Source of the DNA: Cyanobacteria bacterium UBA11153 | Lineage (GTDB): Bacteria; Cyanobacteriota; Cyanobacteriia; Cyanobacteriales; Coleofasciculaceae | Reading direction: 5' to 3' | Length of the DNA: 29,489 nucleotides | Assembly (NCBI GenBank): GCA_003511885.1 | Contig: DOIX01000355.1 | Location: 1 to 29,489 of the forward strand | Shown here: positions 1-8,118 of the stretch, piece by piece | Position numbering within the stretch: position 1 is the first letter of the stretch | Layout of the letters: each line of letters starts with the position of its first letter | Program-made: the position numbers and the translations under genes | Notes under the pieces: model-generated | What the model saw: the letters and a program-made list of their open reading frames with translations, nothing else | The model's database searches: none | Told to the model about the DNA's origin: nothing

Positions 1-78
1 TTTTCAGCAAACCCTATATAGCAGTAAAAGCAGAAATCCTTGGCTTTTGGCAAAGGGAGGATGACAGCCCAAAACTTT

Positions 79-1395
79 CTACAAAACTCGCAAGATACTA
101 GGAATACTATCGATAGCTTCTAATTGGCGAATTTCTGCCAAAGCTTCTCGAAAATTACCTTCGCGAACATTGTGAGTCACGACGACAATTTCTGCGACAT
201 TATTCCGTAATCCAATCTGGACAATTGATTCTAAACTGACATTGTGCTTGCCAAAACAGGTTCCTAAATAACCAATCACCCCAGGTAAGTCTTTAGTGAG
301 AAAACGGACATAAAAACGGCTAATGAGTTCGGATATGGGCGCGATCGCGCAATAATGTTGATGGAGGCAGCTTAAAAGAAGATGCAATCGATGAGACTCG
401 CCAGCGGTTTTCAAGACAGCGGCAATATTCATAATATCCGATACTACTGCACTGGCTGTGGCTCCGGAACCAGCACCAGGACCGAAAAACATCACTTGTC
501 CCAGGGGTTCTCCTTCCACTAAAATGGCATTGTAAACCCCATTAATACTCGCCAACGGATGACTGTGGGGCACTAAAGTAGGATGGACTCTAACTTGGAG
601 CATTTCTGACTCTATCGATTCGGCAGTTAACGCCTTCTCTTCTCGTTTAGCAACAGCCAGTAATTTAATCGTAAATCCTAATTTCTGAGCATAAGCAATA
701 TCCGCCGCACTGACTTGGCGAATCCCTTCACAATGGACTTCCTCTAATTTAATCCTTCCGGCAAAAGCCAAAGAAGCCAAAATGGCAATTTTATCCCCTG
801 CATCCAAGCCATCCACATCAGCAGTCGGGTCAGCTTCAGCGTAACCTAACTTCTGAGCATCGGCGAGAATATCCTCAAAATCACCCCCCTCAGTTGCCAT
901 CCGGGTGAGAATATAATTAGTTGTCCCGTTAACAATGCCAGTGATACTGCGAATCCGATTTGCCCCCAAAGACTGCTTCAGAGCTTGAATTACCGGGATA
1001 CCACCCCCCACAGCCGCTTCCAGGAGGACATAAACTCCCGCCTCTTCCGCCGCCGTGAAAATTTCCGCCCCATATCGGGAAATAACAGCCTTATTGGCAG
1101 TGACGATATGCTTACCATGAGCGATTGCCTGTAAAATTAGCGATCGCGCAGGTTCCAATCCTCCCAGTAATTCGACAATAATATCAATTTCTGGGTTAGT
1201 GACAATTGCCTCTAAGTCTGTGGTAATTATTTCTGGTGGCAGTGCTACGCTTCTGGGCTTATCCAGGGAGCGCACCCCAACGCGATGAATCTCAATTTCA
1301 TGGAGGAGAGGATTCCGCCCAGAAGAGTCTAGTAAAATCTGTGCTGTCCCCGTACCAACCGTTCCCAATCCTAGTAAACCAATTTTAAAAGTCAC
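79..1395 (-). CDS. hom: Homoserine dehydrogenase with C-terminal ACT domain
   Basis: Reduces aspartate semialdehyde to homoserine with NAD(P)H, the branch point to threonine and methionine. Seen: an N-terminal Rossmann nucleotide-binding motif GLGTVG at residues 9-14, the TANKA segment, the catalytic-domain stretch DVDGLDAGDK, and an ACT domain over about the last 78 residues (361-438), the usual site of threonine feedback control. The length of 438 residues is normal for the monofunctional bacterial enzyme. The frame is open to a TTG at 1419, but the GTG at 1395 is preferred because an AGGA lies 8 bases before it and the protein then begins MTFKIGLLGLG, as expected. It is divergent from the dephospho-CoA kinase gene. 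Nothing odd seen. Confidence 0.95.
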   Translation of the reverse strand: MTFKIGLLGLGTVGTGTAQILLDSSGRNPLLHEIEIHRVGVRSLDKPRSVALPPEIITTDLEAIVTNPEIDIIVELLGGLEPARSLILQAIAHGKHIVTANKAVISRYGAEIFTAAEEAGVYVLLEAAVGGGIPVIQALKQSLGANRIRSITGIVNGTTNYILTRMATEGGDFEDILADAQKLGYAEADPTADVDGLDAGDKIAILASLAFAGRIKLEEVHCEGIRQVSAADIAYAQKLGFTIKLLAVAKREEKALTAESIESEMLQVRVHPTLVPHSHPLASINGVYNAILVEGEPLGQVMFFGPGAGSGATASAVVSDIMNIAAVLKTAGESHRLHLLLSCLHQHYCAIAPISELISRFYVRFLTKDLPGVIGYLGTCFGKHNVSLESIVQIGLRNNVAEIVVVTHNVREGNFREALAEIRQLEAIDSIPSILRVL

Positions 1396-1451
1396 AGTTA
1401 TCGTCCTGAATCCAGTCAATCTCCAATTTATCTTAAAGTGTCCTCTTCAGA

Positions 1452-1490
1452 GGGGCTAGGGGTAAGAGGCAGGGGGGCAGGGGAGGAGGG
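1452..1490 (+). repeat. G-rich run with G-quadruplex potential
   Basis: Five closely spaced runs of three to six G on the plus strand lie between the divergent hom and coaE genes. Runs like this are common filler in cyanobacterial intergenic DNA. It sits just upstream of the hom start, so a structural effect on transcription is possible but not shown. Confidence 0.5.
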
Positions 1491-1568
1491 TAAGAAGAAG
1501 ATTTTTGATAATAATTAATCCCTAATTTAGATCCACCCACTTACCCAAAATTATTATAACTGACAATC

Positions 1569-2153
1569 TTGAAACGCATTATTGGCATCACAGGCGGCAT
1601 CGCCACAGGCAAAACAACAGTCTCAAATTACCTAGCTGAAACTTACCAACTTCCCATTTTAGATGCGGATATCTACGCCAGGGAAGCAGTGAAACCTGGT
1701 ACAGAAATTTTAAGGGAAATTTTTGCTCGCTACGGTGAGAAAGTACAATTATCAGATGGTACTCTGAATCGGCAAAGTTTGGGCGAGATTATCTTTAATA
1801 ATCCAGCGGAAAGACAATGGGTAGAAGCACAGATTCATCCCTACGTGCGCCATCGCTTTGAATCAGAAATTGCTAGAGAAGTGGGAAATATCATCGTCTT
1901 AGCAATACCTTTACTATTTGAAGCGAATATGACAGATTTAGTTACAGAAATATGGGTAGTTTCCTGCGATGGTGAGGAACAAATACAGCGGATAAAGAAA
2001 CGCGATCGCATTTCTTCATCAGCAGCAGAAGCCCGAATTAATAGTCAGTTATCACTTGAGGAGAAAATTGCTCGTGCTGATGTAGTTTTGGATAATTCTA
2101 CCACGTTGGATAATTTGCGGCAACAAGTGGATCTGGCTTTGGGTTTTGTGTGA
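1569..2153 (+). CDS. coaE: Dephospho-CoA kinase
   Basis: Catalyses the last step of coenzyme A synthesis, ATP-dependent phosphorylation of the 3'-hydroxyl of dephospho-CoA, in the cytosol. Seen: a P-loop GGIATGKTT at residues 9-17, the DAD motif at 32-34 that binds substrate/metal in this family, the RDR lid segment near residue 146, and the usual length of 194 residues. The start is a TTG, with no good Shine-Dalgarno sequence ahead of it; it is chosen because the protein then begins exactly at the conserved beta strand before the P-loop. A HIP1 octamer (GCGATCGC) lies within the gene. Confidence 0.95.
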   Translation: MKRIIGITGGIATGKTTVSNYLAETYQLPILDADIYAREAVKPGTEILREIFARYGEKVQLSDGTLNRQSLGEIIFNNPAERQWVEAQIHPYVRHRFESEIAREVGNIIVLAIPLLFEANMTDLVTEIWVVSCDGEEQIQRIKKRDRISSSAAEARINSQLSLEEKIARADVVLDNSTTLDNLRQQVDLALGFV

Positions 2154-2340
2154 AATTTTCCAGGAGATTCAGAGAGATGAAAGTAAATCAAAAAGCAGCA
2201 TGAATCATCATTGTTTTTCTAGCATTGAAAATCCACTGTCAAACACCTAACTTATTCATGACTGACTCGACTGTATTTGCTTCTTTATATCCACCTGATA
2301 GAAATAATCCGCCAGTCACAACCTGCCAGCCACAATCCGC

Positions 2341-2463
2341 CAGTGGTTAAAACCACTGTCTAACAGCTTAAGTCCGTTAAAACGGACTAAAATTGTTGGG
2401 AAATCATTTTTTCAGTCGGTTTTAACCGACTTTAGCTATGAGACAGAGATTTTAATCTCTGTC
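2341..2463. repeat. Cluster of four distinct short palindromes (REP/MITE-like)
   Basis: The 353-base gap between coaE and the HEAT-repeat gene holds four perfect inverted repeats with 2-base centres: 2341-2358 (CAGTGGTT/AA/AACCACTG), 2371-2388 (AGTCCGTT/AA/AACGGACT), 2414-2431 (AGTCGGTT/TT/AACCGACT) and 2442-2463 (10-bp arms GACAGAGATT, TT centre). The first two have AA centres and the last two TT centres. I see no gene here. The arrangement resembles composite palindromic intergenic elements known from cyanobacteria; a single transcript could fold into four hairpins. Confidence 0.75.
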
Positions 2464-2506
2464 GGTATGTCGGATATCAATCAATACCCTTTACCTTCTT
2501 CCCAAA

Positions 2507-4522
2507 TCACCGCAAACCTTTCAAATTATTCAACGCTGACAATACCGTATCAGCTTGACTATATCCGCCATCCTTCAGATTGTTGTAATGAGTTTCCAGT
2601 AAGGAAATATCCTCTCGTTTCCAATTAACTCGGCGGATAACTTCCGCTATTTTATCAGCTAAGTCTGTTTGTAATGGTTTTAATTCCTGACTTGGTGTCC
2701 AAATATCAGCAAAAAGTGATAGTGTTGTCTTTCCCTCTGCGTAGTTGACTTGAGTGGGAAGGGATTGAGGATTTCCCAGCCATTGGAGGAGTGTTTTTAC
2801 TTCATCTGTACCCCCACCTAAGAAATAGGTGAAAAATCGCCAATTTTCAAAATTAACATATTGTTGATTAGGTATGTAGACATTATTTAGGACAACAACA
2901 ACCTCTTTTAATTCCAGTTTTCGGATTTTGCCCAAAGCTTCTGCGGCACTGCGACGAATAGATGAGTCAACCCGTTCATCTTTGAGAAAGTTGAGGATAT
3001 CAGGGACATATTTAGCCCCTGCTTCTCCCAATTTTCCCAAAGCTTCGGCGACACTACTACGAATTAATGAGTGAACCTGTTCATCTTTGAGGAAGTTGAG
3101 GATATCGGGAACGTATTTAGCCCCTGCTTCTCCCATATTTTCCAAAGCATCTACGGCACTAATACGAATTAATAATTCCACTTTTTTATCTTTGAGTAAG
3201 TTGGCGATATTGAGGACATATTTAGCCCCTGCTTCTCCCAAATTTCCCAAAGCTAATGCGGAATTACTACGAATATATGATTCAACCTTTTCATCTTTGA
3301 GTAAGTTGGCGATATCGAGGGCATATTTAGCCCCTGCTTCTTCCATATTTCCCAAAGCTAATGCGGCACTACTACGAATTAATGAGTCAGCCTTTTCATC
3401 TTTGAGGATGTTGGCGATATCAGGGGCATATTTAGCCCCTGCGTCTCCCAAATTTCCCAAAGCTAATGCGGCACTACTACGAAGAGATGACTCAACCTTT
3501 TCATCTTTGAGGATGTTGGCAATATCGGGGGCATATTTAGCCCCTGCTTCTTCCAAATTTCCCAAAGCATATACGGCATTACTACGAATTAATGAGTCAA
3601 TCTTTTTATCTTTAATGAAGTTGAGAATATCAGGTGCATATTTAGCCCCTGCTTCTCCCATATTTCCCAACGCTGCTGCGGCACTACTACGAATAGATGA
3701 GTCAATCTTTTCATCCTTGAGGATATTGGCGATATCGGGAGCATATTTAGCCCCTACTTCTCCCATATTTCCCAAAGCGAATGCAGCACTACGACGAATA
3801 TCTGAGTTAACCTTTTCATCTTTGAGGATGTTGAAGATATCAGGGATATATTTAGCCCCCGCTTCTCCCATATTTCCCAAAGCTAATGCGGCACTACTAC
3901 GAATATCTGAGTTAACCTTTTCATCTTTGAGTAAGTTGGCGATATCAGGAGCATATTTAGCCCCTGCTTCTCCCATATTTACCAACGCTGCTGCGGCAAT
4001 TATACGAATATTTGGATCGACCTTTTCATCTTTGAGAAAGTTGAGGATATCGGGGACATATTTAGCTACTGCTTCTCCCATATTTCCCAAGGCTAATATG
4101 ACACTGCCGGGAACAAATGGATTATCCTGTTCATCTTTGAGGAAGTTAATGATATCTGAGACATATTTAGCCCCTGCTTCTCCCATATTTCCTAATGCTA
4201 ATGCGGCACTACTACGAATATCTGAGTTAACCTTTTCATCTTTGAGTAAGTTGATAGCTTTCTGTGCAATATCCTCTGGTTTTTTCAGCACCAATTTCAA
4301 GTCTTGCTTGTCATATTCCCATAATTCATAGAAAGCATATTGCTTAACTTGAGGATAACTATCATCAAGTGCCGCCACTATCCCATCAATTTGCCAATCT
4401 TGGGGTTTAGGTTTGGGTGGTTGTTTCGCACTCACCCAGGGGAGATAGAGGAGGAGGGTGAGACAGAGGGCAAGGGGGAAGAGGATGAGGGGTTTGCTGA
4501 TTTTATATATAGGTTTAAACAT
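2507..4522 (-). CDS. Exported HEAT-repeat (armadillo-type) protein
   Basis: Function unknown; probably a periplasmic protein-binding scaffold. Residues 1-32 form a signal peptide (basic start, long leucine-rich core, ending V-S-A). From about residue 85 to 545 there are about 13 tandem helical repeats of exactly 35 residues; 12 of them carry the A-K-Y signature and the pattern A-L-G-N-M-G-E-A-G-A-K-Y. The C-terminal 120 residues are non-repetitive and helical. The DNA is a 105-bp tandem array, so copy number may vary through recombination, and it creates a long but meaningless open frame on the opposite strand. HEAT repeats usually bind proteins; no enzymatic motif is visible. The start ATG at 4522 gives a complete signal peptide. 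Confidence 0.85.
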   Translation of the reverse strand: MFKPIYKISKPLILFPLALCLTLLLYLPWVSAKQPPKPKPQDWQIDGIVAALDDSYPQVKQYAFYELWEYDKQDLKLVLKKPEDIAQKAINLLKDEKVNSDIRSSAALALGNMGEAGAKYVSDIINFLKDEQDNPFVPGSVILALGNMGEAVAKYVPDILNFLKDEKVDPNIRIIAAAALVNMGEAGAKYAPDIANLLKDEKVNSDIRSSAALALGNMGEAGAKYIPDIFNILKDEKVNSDIRRSAAFALGNMGEVGAKYAPDIANILKDEKIDSSIRSSAAAALGNMGEAGAKYAPDILNFIKDKKIDSLIRSNAVYALGNLEEAGAKYAPDIANILKDEKVESSLRSSAALALGNLGDAGAKYAPDIANILKDEKADSLIRSSAALALGNMEEAGAKYALDIANLLKDEKVESYIRSNSALALGNLGEAGAKYVLNIANLLKDKKVELLIRISAVDALENMGEAGAKYVPDILNFLKDEQVHSLIRSSVAEALGKLGEAGAKYVPDILNFLKDERVDSSIRRSAAEALGKIRKLELKEVVVVLNNVYIPNQQYVNFENWRFFTYFLGGGTDEVKTLLQWLGNPQSLPTQVNYAEGKTTLSLFADIWTPSQELKPLQTDLADKIAEVIRRVNWKREDISLLETHYNNLKDGGYSQADTVLSALNNLKGLR
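2941..4300 (-). repeat. 105-bp tandem DNA repeat array inside the HEAT-repeat gene
   Basis: The block TTTAGCCCCTGC recurs at strict 105-base spacing (for example 3011, 3116, 3221) across about 1.3 kb, with few changes between units. Each unit encodes one 35-residue helical repeat, so gain or loss of whole units keeps the frame. Confidence 0.85.
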
Positions 4523-4634
4523 GGTTGAGGTTGCACCGGGATATTTTATGATGATTTGTTATCAGCGTAGCGCATCTGCTGAGGAATCAATTATCTTTGT
4601 CTTTATTCAATTTAGCTGCGTCTCAGCTTATCTT

Positions 4635-5348
4635 ATGATTCAGAATGATTTCCCTACATCACTACCGGAAACTGACACTTCAGGAATCCGCCTCTTTCTC
4701 GATACCGCCGACACTAAAGAGTGGCAAAACTGGTTACCAACTGGTTTATTTTATGGAGTCACGACAAATCCACTTTTATTAGAAAGAGATAAAGTTAACT
4801 GTACAATAGAAGCATTGGCTTCTTTAGCGAAAGAAGGATTTAATTTAGGCGCAAAAGAAATCCAACTTCAGACTTGGGGAACTTCTGTGGATTCATTGGT
4901 AGAAAGAGGTAAAAAATTAGCAGCTATAGACAATCGCATTATCGTTAAAGTACCCATCACTAAAATCGGCACTCAAGCCGCCTTTCAACTAATTGCCGCA
5001 GGGGTGAAAATTACCCTAACAGGAGTATATGCCGTCCACCAAATTGCGATCGCAGCCGCCTTACATGCTGATTATACAGCTCCCTATTTAGGCAGGATTA
5101 ACGATTTGGGACGGAATGGGCGTGAAGATATCGCAGCTATGGGCAAAATTATATCAAGTCTGGGCAGCACCACCCGAATTTTAGTAGCGAGTATTCGCAG
5201 TGTGGATGATATTGCATTCCTTGCCAGTCAAGGCTTGAATACATTTACATTATCACCTGCGATCGCGGCTGGCTTTTTTGATGTGGCGGCGACTATTCAA
5301 GCTGCTAATGATTTTCAGGAAGCGGCGAGGAAGATGGGAGGAGAATAG
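4635..5348 (+). CDS. Transaldolase / fructose-6-phosphate aldolase family protein
   Basis: A class I aldolase of the small transaldolase group (FSA/TalC type, usually 215-220 residues; this one has 237). Seen: the conserved FLDTAD strand at 21-26, TTNP at 43-46, and the Schiff-base lysine K105 in the strand VKVPIT. The family transfers dihydroxyacetone units or cleaves fructose 6-phosphate. The frame is open further upstream to 4458, but that part overlaps the signal-peptide end of the opposite gene and has no homology-like character, so the ATG at 4635 is chosen. There is no clear Shine-Dalgarno sequence. Which of the two reactions it performs cannot be decided from sequence alone. Part of its sequence reappears downstream at 7906-7946. 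Confidence 0.85.
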   Translation: MIQNDFPTSLPETDTSGIRLFLDTADTKEWQNWLPTGLFYGVTTNPLLLERDKVNCTIEALASLAKEGFNLGAKEIQLQTWGTSVDSLVERGKKLAAIDNRIIVKVPITKIGTQAAFQLIAAGVKITLTGVYAVHQIAIAAALHADYTAPYLGRINDLGRNGREDIAAMGKIISSLGSTTRILVASIRSVDDIAFLASQGLNTFTLSPAIAAGFFDVAATIQAANDFQEAARKMGGE

Positions 5349-5351
5349 TAC

Positions 5352-5386
5352 AGCAATTAGCAATTAGCAATTAGCAATTAGCAATT
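5352..5386. repeat. Heptanucleotide tandem repeat (AGCAATT)x5
   Basis: Five perfect copies of AGCAATT follow the transaldolase stop codon. The same 7-mer, on the other strand and in shorter runs, occurs at about 18222-18239 and near 12580. Short heptanucleotide repeats of this kind are characteristic of filamentous cyanobacteria. Confidence 0.9.
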
Positions 5387-5471
5387 TTAGCAACCTAGCT
5401 CGATATAACTAGCCAATTGAGTTAATATTGATATGAGATTCAACCTTATTTGATACGCCGTAGGTATTATT

Positions 5472-6737
5472 ATGTCCAATCGGCTCCAATTTTTCAGACA
5501 ACAGATGGCTGCTTTCGAGGGATCCGGAGATCCCAGAGCAACAATTGAAAGTGGCTGCTATGTAAACCAAGGTAAAAAATCTGCTAGTGAGATTATATCG
5601 CACCGTTTGGCATTACGTCCATCTTCCACGCATCTACTAATAGGCGGGATTGGTTCAGGTAAGACAACTGAGCTTTTAGTAATGCGCGATAGTCTTAATG
5701 AATTAGAAGATATCTACGCTCATTATGTTGATGTAAGTCTATATACAGATCTTTCTGAAATTGTCGTAGGAACACTCACAGCAATTACTGGGATAGTAAT
5801 AGCTGAATTGGTGAAAGATATGAAAGAACAATCTGTTAAGAAAGCTAAGGAATCAATTCATAAATACGCATTTGGATACTCAGAGAGAAAAATATCACCC
5901 TCTAGGTTAGATTTAGATCTGGAGCGACTGGTAGAAAATTTGACTAAAATGCCCAAAACTCTCATGAATAGATCTACTGAAGTAGTTATAAATCATAAAG
6001 GTATTCTTAATCCAAACCCAACAAATAATATCGATGTTCCAGAATATTTGCAATCCCTGAATCAACTGAATAATATTGCAAAAAAAAAATACGGCAAATT
6101 TATTATGCTACTTGATGGATTAGATCGGCTTGATAATGTCCAAGTCTTTTCACAGCTAGTTACTTCAGATCTAAAAACCATTTCATCAATGGATATTGGA
6201 GTGGTATTAGTCGCGCCCCTAATTGCCACATTAGGTAGCTATAGAGATACTATCGAGCAATCGGTAAATTATTTAATTTATCAACACTGTTTCGATGTAG
6301 ATAAAGATCCAGATGCTTTCACTTTTTTTGAAAATATTATTAAGGTTCGTGCTGCTGATGGTTTCATGGAACAATCTGCAATCAAAAGCCTCATTCACTA
6401 TTCTGGTGGAGTGATGCGAGATCTAATCAACTTGACACAAGCATCAATCGAGGAAGCGTATCTATTAGATAGCGATCGGATTCAAGAAAAACACGTTGAA
6501 GCAGCGGTAGATTCATTGGGAAGAGCAAAACTACTTGGTATTTCAGATAAGGAAATTGAAATTATTGAACATCTTTTAAGAGAAGGTAAGTTTATTCCTA
6601 GAACAGATGAAGATATTAGACTACTAGTTACTAATCGCATTCTAGAGTATAGATATCCAGTAAGACGCTATGTAGTTCATCCCACACTTGAGCCACTAAT
6701 TCCGCAATCAAAGGTAGGGAGTAATTTGAATGATTAG
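5472..6737 (+). CDS. P-loop ATPase (AAA/STAND-like) with C-terminal winged helix, first gene of a three-gene cassette
   Basis: A 421-residue predicted ATPase. Seen: Walker A GGIGSGKTT at 58-66, Walker B FIMLLD at 210-215 followed by a second acidic residue D218, a GGVMRDL stretch at 312-318 resembling sensor 2 of AAA proteins, and a helical region from about 355 to 410 that reads like a winged-helix domain. The layout recalls ORC/Cdc6-like or STAND-type ATPases rather than transporters. There are no membrane segments. It overlaps the next gene by 8 bases, so the two are probably translationally coupled. The ATG has a modest AGG 9 bases ahead. I do not recognise the specific family; a role in phage defence or another conflict system is inference from architecture and operon form. 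Confidence 0.8.
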   Translation: MSNRLQFFRQQMAAFEGSGDPRATIESGCYVNQGKKSASEIISHRLALRPSSTHLLIGGIGSGKTTELLVMRDSLNELEDIYAHYVDVSLYTDLSEIVVGTLTAITGIVIAELVKDMKEQSVKKAKESIHKYAFGYSERKISPSRLDLDLERLVENLTKMPKTLMNRSTEVVINHKGILNPNPTNNIDVPEYLQSLNQLNNIAKKKYGKFIMLLDGLDRLDNVQVFSQLVTSDLKTISSMDIGVVLVAPLIATLGSYRDTIEQSVNYLIYQHCFDVDKDPDAFTFFENIIKVRAADGFMEQSAIKSLIHYSGGVMRDLINLTQASIEEAYLLDSDRIQEKHVEAAVDSLGRAKLLGISDKEIEIIEHLLREGKFIPRTDEDIRLLVTNRILEYRYPVRRYVVHPTLEPLIPQSKVGSNLND

Positions 6738-7317
6738 ATCTATTTCACTCGATGATTTTTTGCAGAGAGTCGGCTCTCAACCTAATGGGAATGTTTGGTC
6801 AGCTATTGTTGTATCATCTTCATACTTAAGTGAAGTTATTGAAGATTTGAAAGAAACTATCGGTATTTTTACCGAATGTGAGATAGGAGTTATTTCGGGG
6901 AAAAATGGAGCAACTAATCTGATTATATCTGTTGAAAATACCGCAGAAGATTATCTCGTACTTTATGATTTAGAATCCTGGAATCGAGATAACTGGCGTG
7001 AATTTGATTATGCGAGAAGTCGCCTAGCAAAGAAACGTGGAGGCGTGCTAGTTTTAGCTTCAGAATCTATAGAATCTTTATCTAGATTTGCACCTAATTT
7101 TGCTAGTTGGCTGGGTTCAAGGATTTATCTTTTTGATCGAGGGAGAGAGTTGCTGACGGCAGATGAACGTCAAGAAAGATTATTAGCACTTCAAGAATAT
7201 TTAGGTTTATCTAACTCTGAAGTGATTGAACTAGCAAAAGCTCATAAATTACCATCGGATCCTGAATATGGAGAGTGGCTGATTCTACTAAATCGGGAGG
7301 ATTTAATTGAGCGATAA
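6730..7317 (+). CDS. Unrecognised 195-residue protein, second gene of the ATPase cassette
   Basis: No family recognised with confidence. It appears to be a soluble alpha/beta protein with hydrophobic strands at about 24-30, 52-56, 63-68 and 105-111. Residues 84-130 contain W-N-R-D-x-W-R, then R98, then a VLVLAS strand, then A-P-N-F-A-S-W. This spacing is reminiscent (inference from memory, not a search) of a segment in proteins associated with STAND NTPases, where an Asn/Arg-rich helix precedes a hydrophobic strand and a P-D/N-x-x-S-W motif. The ATG overlaps the ATPase stop by 8 bases and has a good AGGTAGGGA ahead, so the pair is an operon. It could be a sensor or effector partner of the ATPase. 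Confidence 0.75.
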   Translation: MIRSISLDDFLQRVGSQPNGNVWSAIVVSSSYLSEVIEDLKETIGIFTECEIGVISGKNGATNLIISVENTAEDYLVLYDLESWNRDNWREFDYARSRLAKKRGGVLVLASESIESLSRFAPNFASWLGSRIYLFDRGRELLTADERQERLLALQEYLGLSNSEVIELAKAHKLPSDPEYGEWLILLNREDLIER

Positions 7318-7873
7318 TAATAGCTGGAATGAGATTTGTCATAAAGTTCAGCACCGTTTGCAAGAAACTACACCACTAACTGTCAAACAAGCCAAAGTAT
7401 TGCGGGCTGAAATTTTGAAATGTTTAACTAACGCTCACAATGAAGGAATTTTAAACAATAAAATCCATGAAATTCATAATCTACTCAAGTTAGATCGAGC
7501 AGCAGAATATGGCAAAGAAATATTCGAGATTATAGGAGGGCAGCGAAATTTTAAACGAAGTAAAGATATTCCACATTTTGAGCGATTTGATAAATGTTGG
7601 TTTGATTTCGCTATTTTGGTAGATGAAACCCAAAAACCAGCAGAAATAATCGGTTTCAATTTCGAGATGCGATTTCCTGAAGAAAGTTCAGTTAGATTTA
7701 TACGCTTCGATCTTAATCTACCTGGTCACGATAATGAAGCTCGGAATCTGCGATTTCATTTCCATCCGGGTAGTGATGACTTGATGATTCATAGTCCCCC
7801 AATGTCTCCTCTAGAAATTTTGCATTTATTCTTATACAGTTTATCGATTCCGGAAAAGCGTCGTTTTCCCTAG
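7307..7873 (+). CDS. Unrecognised 188-residue protein, third gene of the ATPase cassette
   Basis: No known family recognised. The N-terminal third (about 1-75) is helical; the C-terminal half is beta-rich, with strands carrying F-D-F-A-I-L-V, I-I-G-F-N-F-E-M-R-F and R-F-H-F-H-P-G (149-155), then S-P-P-M-S-P-L-E-I-L at about 163-172. The histidine-rich HFHPG motif and neighbouring acidic residues could bind metal or form an active site, but this is inference. It starts with TTG, overlapping the previous gene by 11 bases; a strong Shine-Dalgarno GGGAGG at 7295-7300 with 6-base spacing decides this start. Tight coupling argues that all three proteins act together. Confidence 0.75.
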   Translation: MSDNNSWNEICHKVQHRLQETTPLTVKQAKVLRAEILKCLTNAHNEGILNNKIHEIHNLLKLDRAAEYGKEIFEIIGGQRNFKRSKDIPHFERFDKCWFDFAILVDETQKPAEIIGFNFEMRFPEESSVRFIRFDLNLPGHDNEARNLRFHFHPGSDDLMIHSPPMSPLEILHLFLYSLSIPEKRRFP

Positions 7874-7905
7874 TTGTAGCTAAGGATTTTATCTGGCTGT
7901 CTGCT

Positions 7906-7946
7906 CGCCTTTACATACCCGATTATACAGCTCCCTATTAGAGAGG
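7906..7946 (+). repeat. Partial copy of transaldolase coding sequence downstream of the cassette
   Basis: Bases 7921-7939 are identical (19 of 19) to 5070-5088 inside the transaldolase gene, and similarity continues with small gaps from 7906 to about 7946 (gene positions 5057-5097). The rest of the gene is not present. Such a match is very unlikely by chance in a window of this size. It marks a past recombination or insertion event around the three-gene cassette. Confidence 0.7.
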
Positions 7947-7989
7947 ATGTTGTAAGCCTTTACGCATTTAATTTATCTGTTTTGAATGA

Positions 7990-8017
7990 GGGGGAGCAGG
8001 GGTGCAGGGGAGCAGGG
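7990..8017 (+). repeat. G-rich 8-bp tandem repeat (GGGGAGCA-like)
   Basis: Four runs of three to five G separated by AGCA/TGCA form a short tandem repeat with G-quadruplex potential, in the gap between the cassette and the pepP terminator. Confidence 0.6.
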
Positions 8018-8085
8018 AAGAAGGTTTGATTTGATGACTTTTTCCCTAACTTGAAAATATCCGGTTTAAATGCGCAGCAGCTTAT

Positions 8086-8114
8086 TAAAAAACCTCCCGA
8101 TTTCTAACCGGGAG
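8086..8114 (-). terminator. Rho-independent terminator of the pepP gene
   Basis: Read on the minus strand, CTCCCG, a 9-base loop, CGGGAG and then G followed by six T. It begins 5 bases past the pepP stop codon and has the classic stem plus U-tract. Confidence 0.85.
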
Positions 8115-8118
8115 AGTC

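Noticed and set aside
3087..4331. Long 414-codon open frame on the plus strand opposite the HEAT-repeat gene
   Set aside because: It is a by-product of the 105-bp repeat with a constant frame; the minus strand has a signal peptide and a proper HEAT pattern.
4458..4634. N-terminal extension of the transaldolase frame
   Set aside because: It overlaps the opposite gene's signal peptide region and has no family-like sequence; the ATG at 4635 is a normal start.
5352..5386. Repeat array considered as a CRISPR
   Set aside because: The 7-base units are contiguous with no spacers.
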